Shown: positions 17,993 to 27,300 of the stretch, piece after piece
Position numbering within the stretch: position 1 is the first letter of the stretch
How the letters are laid out: every line of letters starts with the position of its first letter
Position numbers and translations under genes: made by a program
Origin: Amycolatopsis acididurans
GTDB lineage: Bacteria > Actinomycetota > Actinomycetes > Mycobacteriales > Pseudonocardiaceae
Direction: 5' to 3'
DNA: 64,000 nucleotides
NCBI RefSeq assembly: GCF_012328925.1
Contig: NZ_JAAXLS010000022.1
Location: 1 to 64,000 of the forward strand
The notes under the pieces: model-generated
What the model was told of the DNA's origin: nothing
Seen by the model: only the letters and a program-made list of their open reading frames with translations
Databases searched by the model: none

Positions 17993-18020
17993 GCGAAACG
18001 GGAAGCCGCCCGCTAACGAA

Positions 18021-18054
18021 GAAGGCGTCCACCCGGTGCCGGATGGACGCCTTC
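18021..18054 (-). terminator. Terminator after rplM-rpsI
   Basis: Perfect 11-bp inverted repeat GAAGGCGTCCA / TGGACGCCTTC with a 12-nt loop, starting 19 bp beyond the rpsI stop. On the minus strand it is followed by TTCGTTAG, a weak T-rich run. It most likely ends the rplM-rpsI transcript ahead of glmM. Confidence 0.85.
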
Positions 18055-18072
18055 GACGAAAACCGCGCTCGA

Positions 18073-18563
<491 letters not shown>

Positions 18564-18567
<4 letters not shown>

Positions 18568-19016
18568 TTGGCGACCTGCGCGATCTTGGTGATCTGGAAC
18601 GGCTGCGGCTGCTGGGCGCCGTGCGGGTGCTCCGGGCCTGCGTAGACCTTCAGCTTCTTCGCCTGGGCGCGGCCGAGCTTGTTCTTCGGGAGCATGCCCT
18701 TGACGACCTTCTCGAGCAGGCGCTCGGGCCGGGTGTCGAGCAGCTCGCCGAACGAGCGCTTGCGCAGACCACCCGGGTAACCGCTGTGGCGGTACGCGAA
18801 CTTCTGGTCGCGCTTGTTACCGGTGAGCGCGACCTTCTCGGCGTTCACGATGATGACGAAGTCACCGGTGTCCACATGGGGAGCGAAGGTCGGCTTGTGC
18901 TTGCCGCGCAGCAGCGTAGCGACCTCGGTCGCGAGCCGGCCGAGCACGACATCTTCGGCATCGATCACGTGCCAGGCACGGGTCACATCGCCGGGCTTGG
19001 GGCTGTACGTGGGCAA
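18564..19016 (-). CDS. rplM: 50S ribosomal protein L13 (uL13)
   Basis: The 150-residue uL13 protein has the conserved WHVIDAEDVVLGRLAT, KHKPTFAPHVDTGDFVIIVNAEK and YRHSGYPGG segments. The start codon is TTG at 19016, preceded by GAGGT six bases away; the product begins MPTYSPKPG. It is an early-assembly protein of the 50S subunit. It is first in a two-gene operon with rpsI and has a promoter in the 182-bp divergent gap to the lipoprotein gene. Confidence 0.97.
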
Positions 19017-19097
19017 GGGTCTACCTCGTCGTCAACTTGCGTGTGGGGTCGAGTGCGGGCCGAGCGCCGTGGGCGCCGCAACGCACAACGACATATG

Positions 19098-19128
19098 AAG
19101 ATACCCCCTCGATTCCGTGGTCTGTGAA
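19098..19128 (-). promoter_or_regulatory. Possible rplM promoter
   Basis: On the minus strand a -10-like TATCTT (19098-19103) is preceded by TCACAG (18-nt spacer) or TTCACA (19-nt spacer). The predicted leader to the TTG start is about 75 nt. The same GGGTATCTT string appears in the proposed rpsL promoter, which strengthens the call, though both are weak matches to a sigma-70 consensus. Confidence 0.4.
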
Positions 19129-19198
19129 GCGGGGGTACCCGAGGACCACATACTAGTCTGGCGCCGGGTCGGACGGCTATGACACGAGGGGGCGGCCC

Positions 19199-20077
19199 GT
19201 GAAGGCTCGGAGGTTGGGCGTCGCGCTGGCGTGCGTGGCGTTGGTCACGACGGCCTGCGGGAGCGCGAAGGCGGGGACGCCGGTGCCGAACGGCGACGAG
19301 GCGGCCACCTACGTCAGTACCAAGTTCGCCAAGACCCTGGAGACGCTGTCCAAGCAGCTCGGCGGCAACGACAGCCGCAAGAGCGTGCTGGACATCTTCG
19401 CGCGGTTCGACGCGCGCAAGATGAACGCGACCCACACCGCCGTGCAGCTGGGCCATCCGCCCGCGCGGCTGGTCAAGAACCACTCCAACACCGACTCGAA
19501 CGAGTACCTGGACACCTTCCATCCGGCGAACAGCCCGGTCGAGTACATGCTGCTCGGGCCCGTGTACGCGAGCCTCGCGCCGACACCGTGGGTGTCGATG
19601 CCCTACACGGCGGGTGATCTGAACGAATGCTTCTGGGGCGGCGGGCAGGACGTGTGCAAGATGCTCGGGGCGGTGTCCGATTCGGTGGACCAGAACAAGG
19701 GGGCGAAGACGGCGAACAGCCGCGCCGACGGGAGCGTCGAGCTGACGGCCGACGTGACGCTGGCGGCGTTTTTGGACAACCGGGTGGTCGTGTTCCCGGA
19801 CTCGATCGCGAACCAGATCACGGACGCGATGAAGAAGCAGACGCTGCGGGCGCGGATCGTCCTGGACGCGCGGTCGAAGCTGACCGAGCTGGAGATGAGC
19901 GGCAAGATCCCGGGCGACGGGCACGAGCTGGAGATCGAGATGCACTACCGGCTCGACGGCACGCCGACGGACAACGACCTGCCGAAGGTGCCCGACCCGG
20001 CACAGGTCACGGCCCTGACCGACAGCGCCGCGGTGCGCGACTTCTACGCCCGCATGGGCGAAATCCAGGGCAGGTGA
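19199..20077 (+). CDS. Putative lipoprotein, function unknown
   Basis: A 292-residue protein with a lipoprotein signal: a basic start (MKARR), a short hydrophobic core and the lipobox VTTAC, giving a lipid-modified Cys near residue 20. The mature part has no family I recognise. It shows a DNECFWGGGQDVCKM-like pair of cysteines near residues 143-155 and a mixed alpha/beta pattern. The GTG start follows GAGGGGGCG. It is divergent from rplM and followed 4 bp later by the DUF4333 gene, so the two probably act together at the outer face of the membrane, next to the ESX genes. Confidence 0.8.
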   Translation: MKARRLGVALACVALVTTACGSAKAGTPVPNGDEAATYVSTKFAKTLETLSKQLGGNDSRKSVLDIFARFDARKMNATHTAVQLGHPPARLVKNHSNTDSNEYLDTFHPANSPVEYMLLGPVYASLAPTPWVSMPYTAGDLNECFWGGGQDVCKMLGAVSDSVDQNKGAKTANSRADGSVELTADVTLAAFLDNRVVVFPDSIANQITDAMKKQTLRARIVLDARSKLTELEMSGKIPGDGHELEIEMHYRLDGTPTDNDLPKVPDPAQVTALTDSAAVRDFYARMGEIQGR

Positions 20078-20081
20078 CGTG

Positions 20082-21344
20082 ATGGGTGATCAGCAGCGAA
20101 GCGAGTGGGAGGTGCCCAGGGCCGGCGGGACGGCCGGGACGGGTGGGACGGCCGGAGCCGCCGGTGGCTGGAATGGACAGTCGTGGCTGCCGGGGGCTGG
20201 GGCGCCGGATGTGGAGGCGTTGAAGTCTGGCTCGGCCCAGGAAGGGGCTTCGCAGGGCGGGGCGCAGCAGGATGGCTCGACCCAGACTGGCTCGGCCCAG
20301 GGCGGGACGCCGCAGTTATGGGCGCCGCAAAGCGGGGCGCCGCAGAACGGGGCACCCCAGGCCGGGTCGCCCCAGTCCGGGGCGTCGCAGCAGTGGGCGC
20401 CGGAAAGCGAGGCAGCCCAGGCGGGGTCGCCCCAGGGCGGGACGACCCAGGCCGGGTCGCCCCAGTCCGGGGCGTCGCAGGCGGGTGCGCAGTGGTCAGC
20501 GCAGCCTGGCGGCCAGGCCCAGCAGTGGACCGGGCAGGCAGCCGCCGGTCACACGCCACAGTGGACCGGGCAGGCGCCGCAGTGGCAGCCTGGCCAGGCT
20601 TGGCCGCAGGGGCCCTCCGACGCCACCGCGTCGGTGCAGGGCGCGGCACCGTGGCAACCGCAGCCGGTGCAGGGGCAGCAGGCGTCGCAGTCCTGGCAAC
20701 AGCAGGCGCAGTGGTGGCAACCCGGGAGCGGACCCCAACCCCAGCCGCCGACGGCCGGGCCTCAGTCACAACAGCAATGGCAACCCAGCACGGGACCCCA
20801 GCCTCAGCAATGGCAACCCACCGCCGCGCCCGAGCCACAGCGATGGCAACCCACCACGGGTCCGCAGCCGCAGCAGCATCCGGCGCCCGCGAGCGGGCCC
20901 CAGCCCCAGCAGTATTGGCAACCCGCCACTGGGCCGCAGCCGGAACAACCGCCAGCGGCCGGGGAAGCTCCCTCTCAAGGCAGTTCTTACGGCGGGCTCG
21001 GGGTTTTCTCCGACGCGGCACCGAAAAAGCAGCGCTCCAAGAAGCCGTGGCTGATCGGGGCCGGAGTGGTCGTCGTGTTGGCGTCCGGTGGCGTCGCGGG
21101 GTGGCTGCTCGGGCTGTTCCAGGGTGACACGCTCGATCAGCAGGCCGTACAGGGCAGTGTCCAAAAAGTACTGCGCGAGGACTTCGGCGAGGGCGATCTC
21201 CGCGACGTCAGCTGCCCCGCCGACCAGCCGGCCAAGACCGGCACCACCTTCGACTGCTCGGTAACCGTTGCGGGGCAACCGAAAAAGGTCACCGTGCGGG
21301 TGCTCAACGAGGACGCACAGTTCGAGGTCGGTGCTCCTAAGTAG
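20082..21344 (+). CDS. Gln/Pro-rich membrane protein with C-terminal DUF4333 domain
   Basis: A 420-residue protein. Residues 1-320 are low-complexity and rich in Gln, Gly, Ala, Ser and Pro, presumably cytoplasmic. One membrane helix follows (KPWLIGAGVVVVLASGGVAG). The last 75 residues match the DUF4333 pattern: VQGSVQKVLREDF, a DVSCPAD cysteine, a TFDCSVTV cysteine likely disulfide-bonded to it, then VTVRVLNEDAQFEVG. This domain would face outward. The ATG at 20082 is preceded by AGG seven bases away; a GTG at 20079 is an alternative. It is coupled to the lipoprotein gene upstream. No enzymatic role is known. Confidence 0.82.
   Translation: MGDQQRSEWEVPRAGGTAGTGGTAGAAGGWNGQSWLPGAGAPDVEALKSGSAQEGASQGGAQQDGSTQTGSAQGGTPQLWAPQSGAPQNGAPQAGSPQSGASQQWAPESEAAQAGSPQGGTTQAGSPQSGASQAGAQWSAQPGGQAQQWTGQAAAGHTPQWTGQAPQWQPGQAWPQGPSDATASVQGAAPWQPQPVQGQQASQSWQQQAQWWQPGSGPQPQPPTAGPQSQQQWQPSTGPQPQQWQPTAAPEPQRWQPTTGPQPQQHPAPASGPQPQQYWQPATGPQPEQPPAAGEAPSQGSSYGGLGVFSDAAPKKQRSKKPWLIGAGVVVVLASGGVAGWLLGLFQGDTLDQQAVQGSVQKVLREDFGEGDLRDVSCPADQPAKTGTTFDCSVTVAGQPKKVTVRVLNEDAQFEVGAPK
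20356..20480. repeat. Duplicated 35-bp segment in the Gln-rich coding region
   Basis: A 35-bp sequence at 20356-20390 recurs exactly at 20446-20480, 90 bp away, within a run of related Gln-Gly-Ser codons. The surroundings are built from the same degenerate units (APQSG, SPQSG), so the whole stretch 20220-20530 probably grew by slippage and unequal exchange. Confidence 0.85.
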
Positions 21345-21352
21345 ACAGAAAA

Positions 21353-21390
21353 GCAAGAAGGCCCCAGCGATGAAGCCGGGGCCTTCTTGC
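21353..21390. terminator. Bidirectional terminator between DUF4333 gene and esxT
   Basis: Perfect 13-bp stem GCAAGAAGGCCCC / GGGGCCTTCTTGC with a 12-nt loop, placed between two convergent stop codons (21344 and 21405). The minus-strand side runs into TTTTCTGTC, a fair T-tract for the esxU-esxT transcript. The plus-strand side lacks one. Confidence 0.88.
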
Positions 21391-21404
21391 TGCGAGGCTG
21401 GTGA

Positions 21405-21701
21405 TCAGCCGCCGAACATCTTGGTGATGCCGGAGTCGGTCGACTGGTAGCCGTCCGCGATCTGCGGCAGCGCGGTGGCAATGCGAGCCAGCAGGCTCTT
21501 CATGTCCTCGAGCGCGCGGTTCCACTCCTCCTGGCGCTGGTGCCACGCGTCCTGCGCGTCACCGGTCCAGCTCTGCGTCAGCGGCGAGATGTCGCTCTTG
21601 AGCTGGTCGAACAGCGACTCGATCTCACCACCGGTCTTCTTGCAGTCGTCCGAAGCCTGGTGAATGGTCGCGTAATCAACCTTCATTGCGCCGTCAGGCA
21701 T
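21405..21701 (-). CDS. esxT: WXG100 protein, EsxT-like T7SS substrate
   Basis: A 98-residue helix-turn-helix protein of the WXG100 family, secreted by ESX systems as a dimer with its neighbour. The WTG motif is at residues 45-47 and the C-terminal export motif YxxxD is YQSTD near residue 85. The ATG at 21701 has GGAGGG about six bases upstream. It follows esxU by 50 bp and ends at a strong bidirectional hairpin. The order esxU-esxT next to rplM is the one I recall for ESX-4 in mycobacteria, which is the reason for the symbol. Confidence 0.9.
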   Translation of the reverse strand: MPDGAMKVDYATIHQASDDCKKTGGEIESLFDQLKSDISPLTQSWTGDAQDAWHQRQEEWNRALEDMKSLLARIATALPQIADGYQSTDSGITKMFGG

Positions 21702-21751
21702 TTTTTCCCTCCGATTTGGCTAGAAAGTTCAGGTGAAAGGTGAATGAAGAC

Positions 21752-22069
21752 TTACAGGCCCTCAAGGGCGGCCTGCAGCGAGCTGACCTGCGACTGCACG
21801 TCCTGGTCCTGGGTCTCGTACTGAACACCCGAGGACTTCAGCATCTCGGCGATGTGCTCGAGCGCCTCGTTCAGCTTCATCGACTTCTGGCCGAAGGCAT
21901 CCATGACTTCCTGGAAGACCTTCGCGGCCGGACCGGACCAACCGGCCTGAGTGGCCTCGATCGCGCTGGCCAGCTGCTTCAGGTTCTGGTCCATCGCCAG
22001 CTTGGTCTCGTTCACCTTCTGGTGGGCCGCCGCAAAGTCTGCCGGGTCCCCGGTAAAACCGCCTGCCAT
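21752..22069 (-). CDS. esxU: WXG100 protein, EsxU-like T7SS substrate
   Basis: A 105-residue WXG100 protein with WSG at residues 44-46 and a YETQD (YxxxD) export signal near residue 84. The helices before and after the turn are amphipathic. It is the upstream partner of esxT and would form the heterodimer recognised by EccC. A GGGGG run lies about 12 bases before the ATG. The 260 bp upstream hold no gene and should carry its promoter, separate from the Hsp70-like gene whose stop is at 22330. Confidence 0.9.
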   Translation of the reverse strand: MAGGFTGDPADFAAAHQKVNETKLAMDQNLKQLASAIEATQAGWSGPAAKVFQEVMDAFGQKSMKLNEALEHIAEMLKSSGVQYETQDQDVQSQVSSLQAALEGL

Positions 22070-22329
22070 CAGAGGTTACCCCCTTCGTTAGTGGTGTTGT
22101 CCGCACTGCCGTTGTGGTACGGACCTACGACGAAGACCTTGCCATGGTTGGTTCCACCTTGTCGCGCTTTGCCTGGAAACAGTTGCGAGAGTGAATGCCC
22201 GACCGTGGAACCGAACTCGAAAATGGGCGCCAACCTCGGGAAATGTGCGGGATTCGCGCATGCGAAATCCTCGCCACGATCACACTTGTGGGGCTGGGCG
22301 GCGACACGAATCGGTTTCGGCGCGGAACC

Positions 22330-24189
22330 TCAGCCGGTGACCACAACCGTGCGCACCACCTGATCGCAGGCGGACGCGACACGATCGTGGCCTGCCTGCG
22401 TCGCGTATTGGCACGCGACATTCACCTGAACAGTGCCCTTCGCGACCACATACCAGTCGATCGGGCCGAAATCCCCGTTCTGCCGGTAGTAGACGACCTT
22501 CCGGCCCGCGAACGTCGCATCCGGATTGAAACCCGTGTACGCGGGACCCGCCTTCGCGGCCTGCGCGTTGAGATTGTCCGCCAGCTGCCGGGGATTCGCG
22601 GACGCGTCGAAGTCCAGTGGGAACTCCTGTACCGAGATCGCGTCGTTTTCCTTCACCGCGTTCTCCGGTTTGATCAGCGTCTCGCGCGTCTGCGGGTTAC
22701 CACCGGTCTGCGTCCAGTCCTGCGGGAACGAGAACTGGTAGTGATACTGCGCGACGACTTTCCCCGGGGGCGAGTCGTCCTGGTTGAGCAGCACCACCAG
22801 GCCGACCACGACCGCGGCGATCACGACCACCGCGCCGCCGATCAGCCACGGGAGCTTGCGCCGCTTGCGAGGAGACGGTTCCGCGGCGGGCATGCCGTGG
22901 GGCGCTGAGACCGGCGGCGGAGCGGGCGGCCGGGGCGGTCCGCCCGAGGGACGTCCCGCGAACTGCTGATGCGGCACCGGCGCCGGACGCGCGGGTGGGC
23001 GGACGATTTCCGTGCGCTGATCGGGAACCGGCCGGCGCACGGGCGGGCGGGGCGGCGCCGTGCGCTCCAGCTCGGTGCGCACCGCGAGCAGGGCACCCCG
23101 CGCCACCACGGTTTCCGGCTGGTCCAAAGTGGTCGGTACGACGCCGGTGCGTTCGTGGATCAGCCGGGAGATCATCGGGATCCGGCTGGAGCCCCCGACG
23201 AGGAAGATCGCGCTCAGCTGCTTCGGCCGCAGCCCCGCCTCCTCGATCGCGGCGCGCGTCAGTTCGACGGCGCGGCTCAGCGGCGCCTCGATGAGCTTCT
23301 CGAGATCGTCGCGCGTGACGTGTGCGTCGGCGAACGGCTCGGGCATCGGCACGTCGGTGTAGGCGTGCCGGGACAACGTTTCCTTGGCCCCGCGTACGTC
23401 CTGCCGCAGCACCCGGCGCCGTCGCCGATCGGCCAGCTCGCGGCCCTCGACCAGTTCGCGCCAGGCATCAGGGGCCGCGGAGGACACCAGACCGCCGACG
23501 TGCTCCAGCAGCGCCTGGTCCACGTCGGCGCCACCGAAACTGGGATCGCCACGCGTGGCGAGCACCTGGAAACCGCCGCGCCGCCCCGGATTCGCGGGCG
23601 GCCTGCTCACCACGCTCACGTCGACGGTGCCACCGCCGAGGTCGAGCACGGCGAGGTTCTCCCCCGGCCTGCGGCTCACCTCGACGGTCCGGTCGCGGTT
23701 CACCTCGGCCGGCGCGAACGTGGCGGCGTGGAACACCGCGGCCGCGACCGGTTCGGGCACCAGCGTCACCTCGCGGGCCAGCCCGCCCGCGGCCTGGCGC
23801 AGCAGCCGGGTGCGGACCGCACCCCAGTCCGCGGGGTGGGTCAGCACGAGAAGGTTCACTTCGGCGCCACCGGCGAGCCGCCGCGCCTCGGACACGGCAC
23901 GCAGCAGGACGGCATGGACGACGTCGGTGACCCGCAGGACACTGTCGCCGAGCAGCAGTTCGCCCTCGTCGATCCGCCGCTTCGGGTTGGGCTCGTAACG
24001 AGACGGGTCCATCGCCGCCTGACGCTCGGCCTCCTGGCCGACGAACAACGTGCCGTCGGCGGCGGCGTACACGGCCGAGGACATCAACGGCTGGCCGTCG
24101 ATCACCACCACCTGGGGATCGCGGCCGTTGACCGACACGACGACGCACGTGCTCGACGTGCCGAAGTCCACCGCGACCCGCACCGTCAC
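22330..24189 (-). CDS. T7SS-associated protein: Hsp70-like ATPase domain, membrane helix and Rv3446c-type C-terminal domain
   Basis: A 619-residue protein. Residues 1-370 form an Hsp70/actin-type ATPase: phosphate-1 loop VAVDFGTSSTCVVV, phosphate-2 loop LAVLDLGGGTVDVSVV, and adenosine motif IFLVGGSSRIPMI. A Pro/Arg-rich linker leads to one membrane helix (about residues 443-467, LPWLIGGAVVVIAAVVVGLVVLL). The last 150 residues match the T7SS-associated Rv3446c family, with paired cysteines (NVACQY, ASACDQ). There is no substrate-binding domain of true DnaK. Start GTG at 24189. It lies between eccC and esxU, as in ESX-4. The role is unknown; energy-linked assembly or sensing is a guess. Confidence 0.88.
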   Translation of the reverse strand: MTVRVAVDFGTSSTCVVVSVNGRDPQVVVIDGQPLMSSAVYAAADGTLFVGQEAERQAAMDPSRYEPNPKRRIDEGELLLGDSVLRVTDVVHAVLLRAVSEARRLAGGAEVNLLVLTHPADWGAVRTRLLRQAAGGLAREVTLVPEPVAAAVFHAATFAPAEVNRDRTVEVSRRPGENLAVLDLGGGTVDVSVVSRPPANPGRRGGFQVLATRGDPSFGGADVDQALLEHVGGLVSSAAPDAWRELVEGRELADRRRRRVLRQDVRGAKETLSRHAYTDVPMPEPFADAHVTRDDLEKLIEAPLSRAVELTRAAIEEAGLRPKQLSAIFLVGGSSRIPMISRLIHERTGVVPTTLDQPETVVARGALLAVRTELERTAPPRPPVRRPVPDQRTEIVRPPARPAPVPHQQFAGRPSGGPPRPPAPPPVSAPHGMPAAEPSPRKRRKLPWLIGGAVVVIAAVVVGLVVLLNQDDSPPGKVVAQYHYQFSFPQDWTQTGGNPQTRETLIKPENAVKENDAISVQEFPLDFDASANPRQLADNLNAQAAKAGPAYTGFNPDATFAGRKVVYYRQNGDFGPIDWYVVAKGTVQVNVACQYATQAGHDRVASACDQVVRTVVVTG

Positions 24190-24328
24190 TGGCGGCCCCC
24201 GAGGTGGGCGGGAGCGCTGTTGGACATGGCGGGGCCGGGTACGGGCGACGCCGCAGCCCGCGCGCGGCCCCGGGCGGCGGAAGCGGCGCGGGGTACGCGC
24301 CGTCCGCCGTCCGCGGACCGGCGTGAGG

Positions 24329-27300
24329 TCACTCGGGCTGGGTCCACGACACCTGCATGAGCTGCTTGCCGACCTTGCGGCTCACGAGCGTGCCTCGGCC
24401 GGGTGGCATGGGGCCGGGTTTGACGTTGCCCAGCAGTTGTCCTTCGTCCTTGCTGCCGTTCATCACGATGCCGGGTGCGGCGATTTCCTTGAGCTTGCCG
24501 ATGATCGGGTCGTAGGAGGCCCGGGACGCGCCACCGGTGCGGCGCGCCACGATCACGTGCAGGCCGACGTCCTTGGCCTGGGCCAGGAATTCCGACAGGG
24601 GTTTGAGCGGGTTGGAGGACTGGGTGGCGACCAGGTCGTAGTCGTCGACGATGACGAACAGTTCCGGGCCCTTCCACCAGGACCGGTTACGCAGCTGGTC
24701 CTGGGTGACGTCGGGGCCGGGCAGCCGACGGGTCATGGACCCGTGGATGTCCTTGATCATGCCGTCGAGCTGGTTGGACGACACGGCGTAGCCGAGCAGG
24801 TGCGCGCCCTCGACGAAGCCGAGCATGGTGCGCCGGTAGTCGACCAGCACGATGACGGCTTCCTTGGCGGTGTAGCGCTCGGTGATGCCGCGCGCGATCT
24901 GCCGCAGCAGGTTCGTCTTGCCGGACTCGCCGTCGGCGAAGGCGATGAAGTGCGGGTCGGCTTCGAAATCGAGGTACACCGGCGCCAGCTCGTCCTCGTT
25001 GATACCGATCGGGACGAGCTTGGTGTGGCGCTGTTTGTCCATCGACAGCACCTCGTCATAGCCGACCATCTCGGGCAGCAGCCGCACCTGCGGCGCGATC
25101 CGGCCCTGCCACGCGGCCTTGACCTTGGCGACCGCGTCGGCGACCCCGGCGGCGACGTCCTCGGTGCTGCTCGATCCGTCGATACGGGGCAGACCGGTCA
25201 GCATGTGCAGCCGGTCACGGGTCAACCCGCGACCGGGGCGGCCTTCAGGCACGTTGACCGCGGTACGACGGTCGATATCGGACTCACTCGGGTCACCCAG
25301 GCGCAGCTCGAACCGGGTACCCAGCATGTCCTTGATCGCCGGGCGGATGTCCGCCCACCGGCTGGCCGAGATGATCACGTGCACGCCGTAGGCGAGACCG
25401 CGCTGCGCCAGTGCCGTGATCTGTGGCTCCAGCTCCTCGAAGTCGTCGCGGATCGCCCGCCACCCGTCCACGATCAGGAAGGCGTCCCCGAACGGGTCCT
25501 GCTCGGCGGTGATTTCACCGCGCCGCTTGCGGTTGCGGAAGTCGGCCATCGAGTCGATGCCCATCGCCCCGAACCGGCCTTCCCGCTCGTTGGCGAGGGT
25601 GTTGAGCTCGGCCACGATCCGCCGCGCCTTGTCCGGCTCGCGGCGGGCCACCGCGACACCACCGACGTGCGGCAGCTCCGACAGCCCGGCCAGGGTGCCA
25701 CCACCGAGGTCGATGCAGTAGAACTGCGCCTCCTCCGGGGTGTTGGACAACGCCATCGACATGATCAACGTGCGCAGCAGCGTCGACTTACCCGACTGCG
25801 GGCCACCGACGACGACACCGTGCCCGGCCGCACCGGAGAAGTCCGCCCACAGCGGGTCGCGGCGCTGCTCGAAGGGCCGGTCCACGATCCCGATCGGCAC
25901 CTGCAGCTTGCCGTTGCCGAAGAACCCGACCGGCGAGAGACCGCGGTCCTCGGTGGGGTTGAGGTTGGGCAGCAGGGTGTCCAGCGAGTTCGGCTCGTCC
26001 AGCGGCGGCAGCCACACCTCGTGCGCCGGCGGGCCCTGCCCGATCAACCGGTCGACGATCACCTCGAGCTCGGTCGGTTCGGTGCCCTCCTCCTCGTCCT
26101 TGGCGGGCGCCGCGGCCACGGGCTCGGGTTCGGGCGCCGGTTCGGGCGGCAGTTCCACGAAGTCCGGCACGAACAGCTGCGGCCGCTTGTCCGCCCGGAC
26201 CACGTTGGCCACCGGCCCGGCGGCCTTCATCCCCGCCGGACGGTAGGGACCGGACACATAGGAGGCCTTGAACCGGACCAGGCCCGCGCCCTGGGTCGAG
26301 AGATACCCCGAACCCGGGATCGGCGGCAGTTCGAACGCGTCCGGCACCCCGATCGCCGCCCGCGATTCCGCCGCGGAGAACGTCTTCAACCCGATCCGGT
26401 AGGACAGGAACGTGTCCAGACCACGCAGCTTGCCCTCTTCCAGCCGCTGCGACGCGAGCAGCATGTGCATCTGCAGCGACCGGCCGACACGGCCGATCTG
26501 CAGGAAGATGTCGATGAAGTCCGGCTTGGCCGTGAGCATCTCGGAGAACTCGTCGATGCAGATGAACAACGCGGGCAGCGGGTCGAGGTCGGCCCCGTTC
26601 TCCCGCGCCTTCTCGTAGTCCCACACGTTCTTGTAGTTGCCCTTGGCCAGGACTTCCTGGCGGCGGGCCACCTCACCGGCGATGGCGTCCTTCATCCGGT
26701 CGACCAGCGTCAGGTCCCCGGCCAGGTTGGTGATCGTGGCCGCGACGTGCGGCGCCTTGTCCAGCCCGAGGAACGTCGCACCACCCTTGAAGTCCACCAG
26801 GATCATGTTCAGCGCGGTCGACGAGTGCGTGGCCAGAAGGCCCAGCACCAGCGTGCGCAGGAACTCCGACTTACCGGAACCGGTGGCGCCGATGCACAGC
26901 CCGTGCGGGCCCATGCCCTCCGCCGCGGCTTCCTTGATGTCCAGCTCCACCGCCTGCCCGTACTCGCCCACCCCGAACGGCACCCGGTAGCGGTCCCGGA
27001 TCGGGCGCGGCCGCCACGCCTGCTGCACGTCGAAGGTCATCGGATCGCCCGGGATGCCCAGCAGCTCCAGCAGCGTCGGGTTGGACAGCAGAGGTTCGTC
27101 CTCGGTGGCCTCCTGCGCCGCCGACCCCACCCGGAACGGCGAGATCTTGCGGGACAGCGCCTCGGCCTCCACAACGGACAGGAAGTCCGGCTTGCCGAAC
27201 CACTCGATACCGCCACCGCTGCGCGCACCGACCCGGTCCGGCTCGACCACCAGCCGCAGACCGCGGCGGGCGGCCAGGTTGCCCAGCGAGTCGGACAGGT

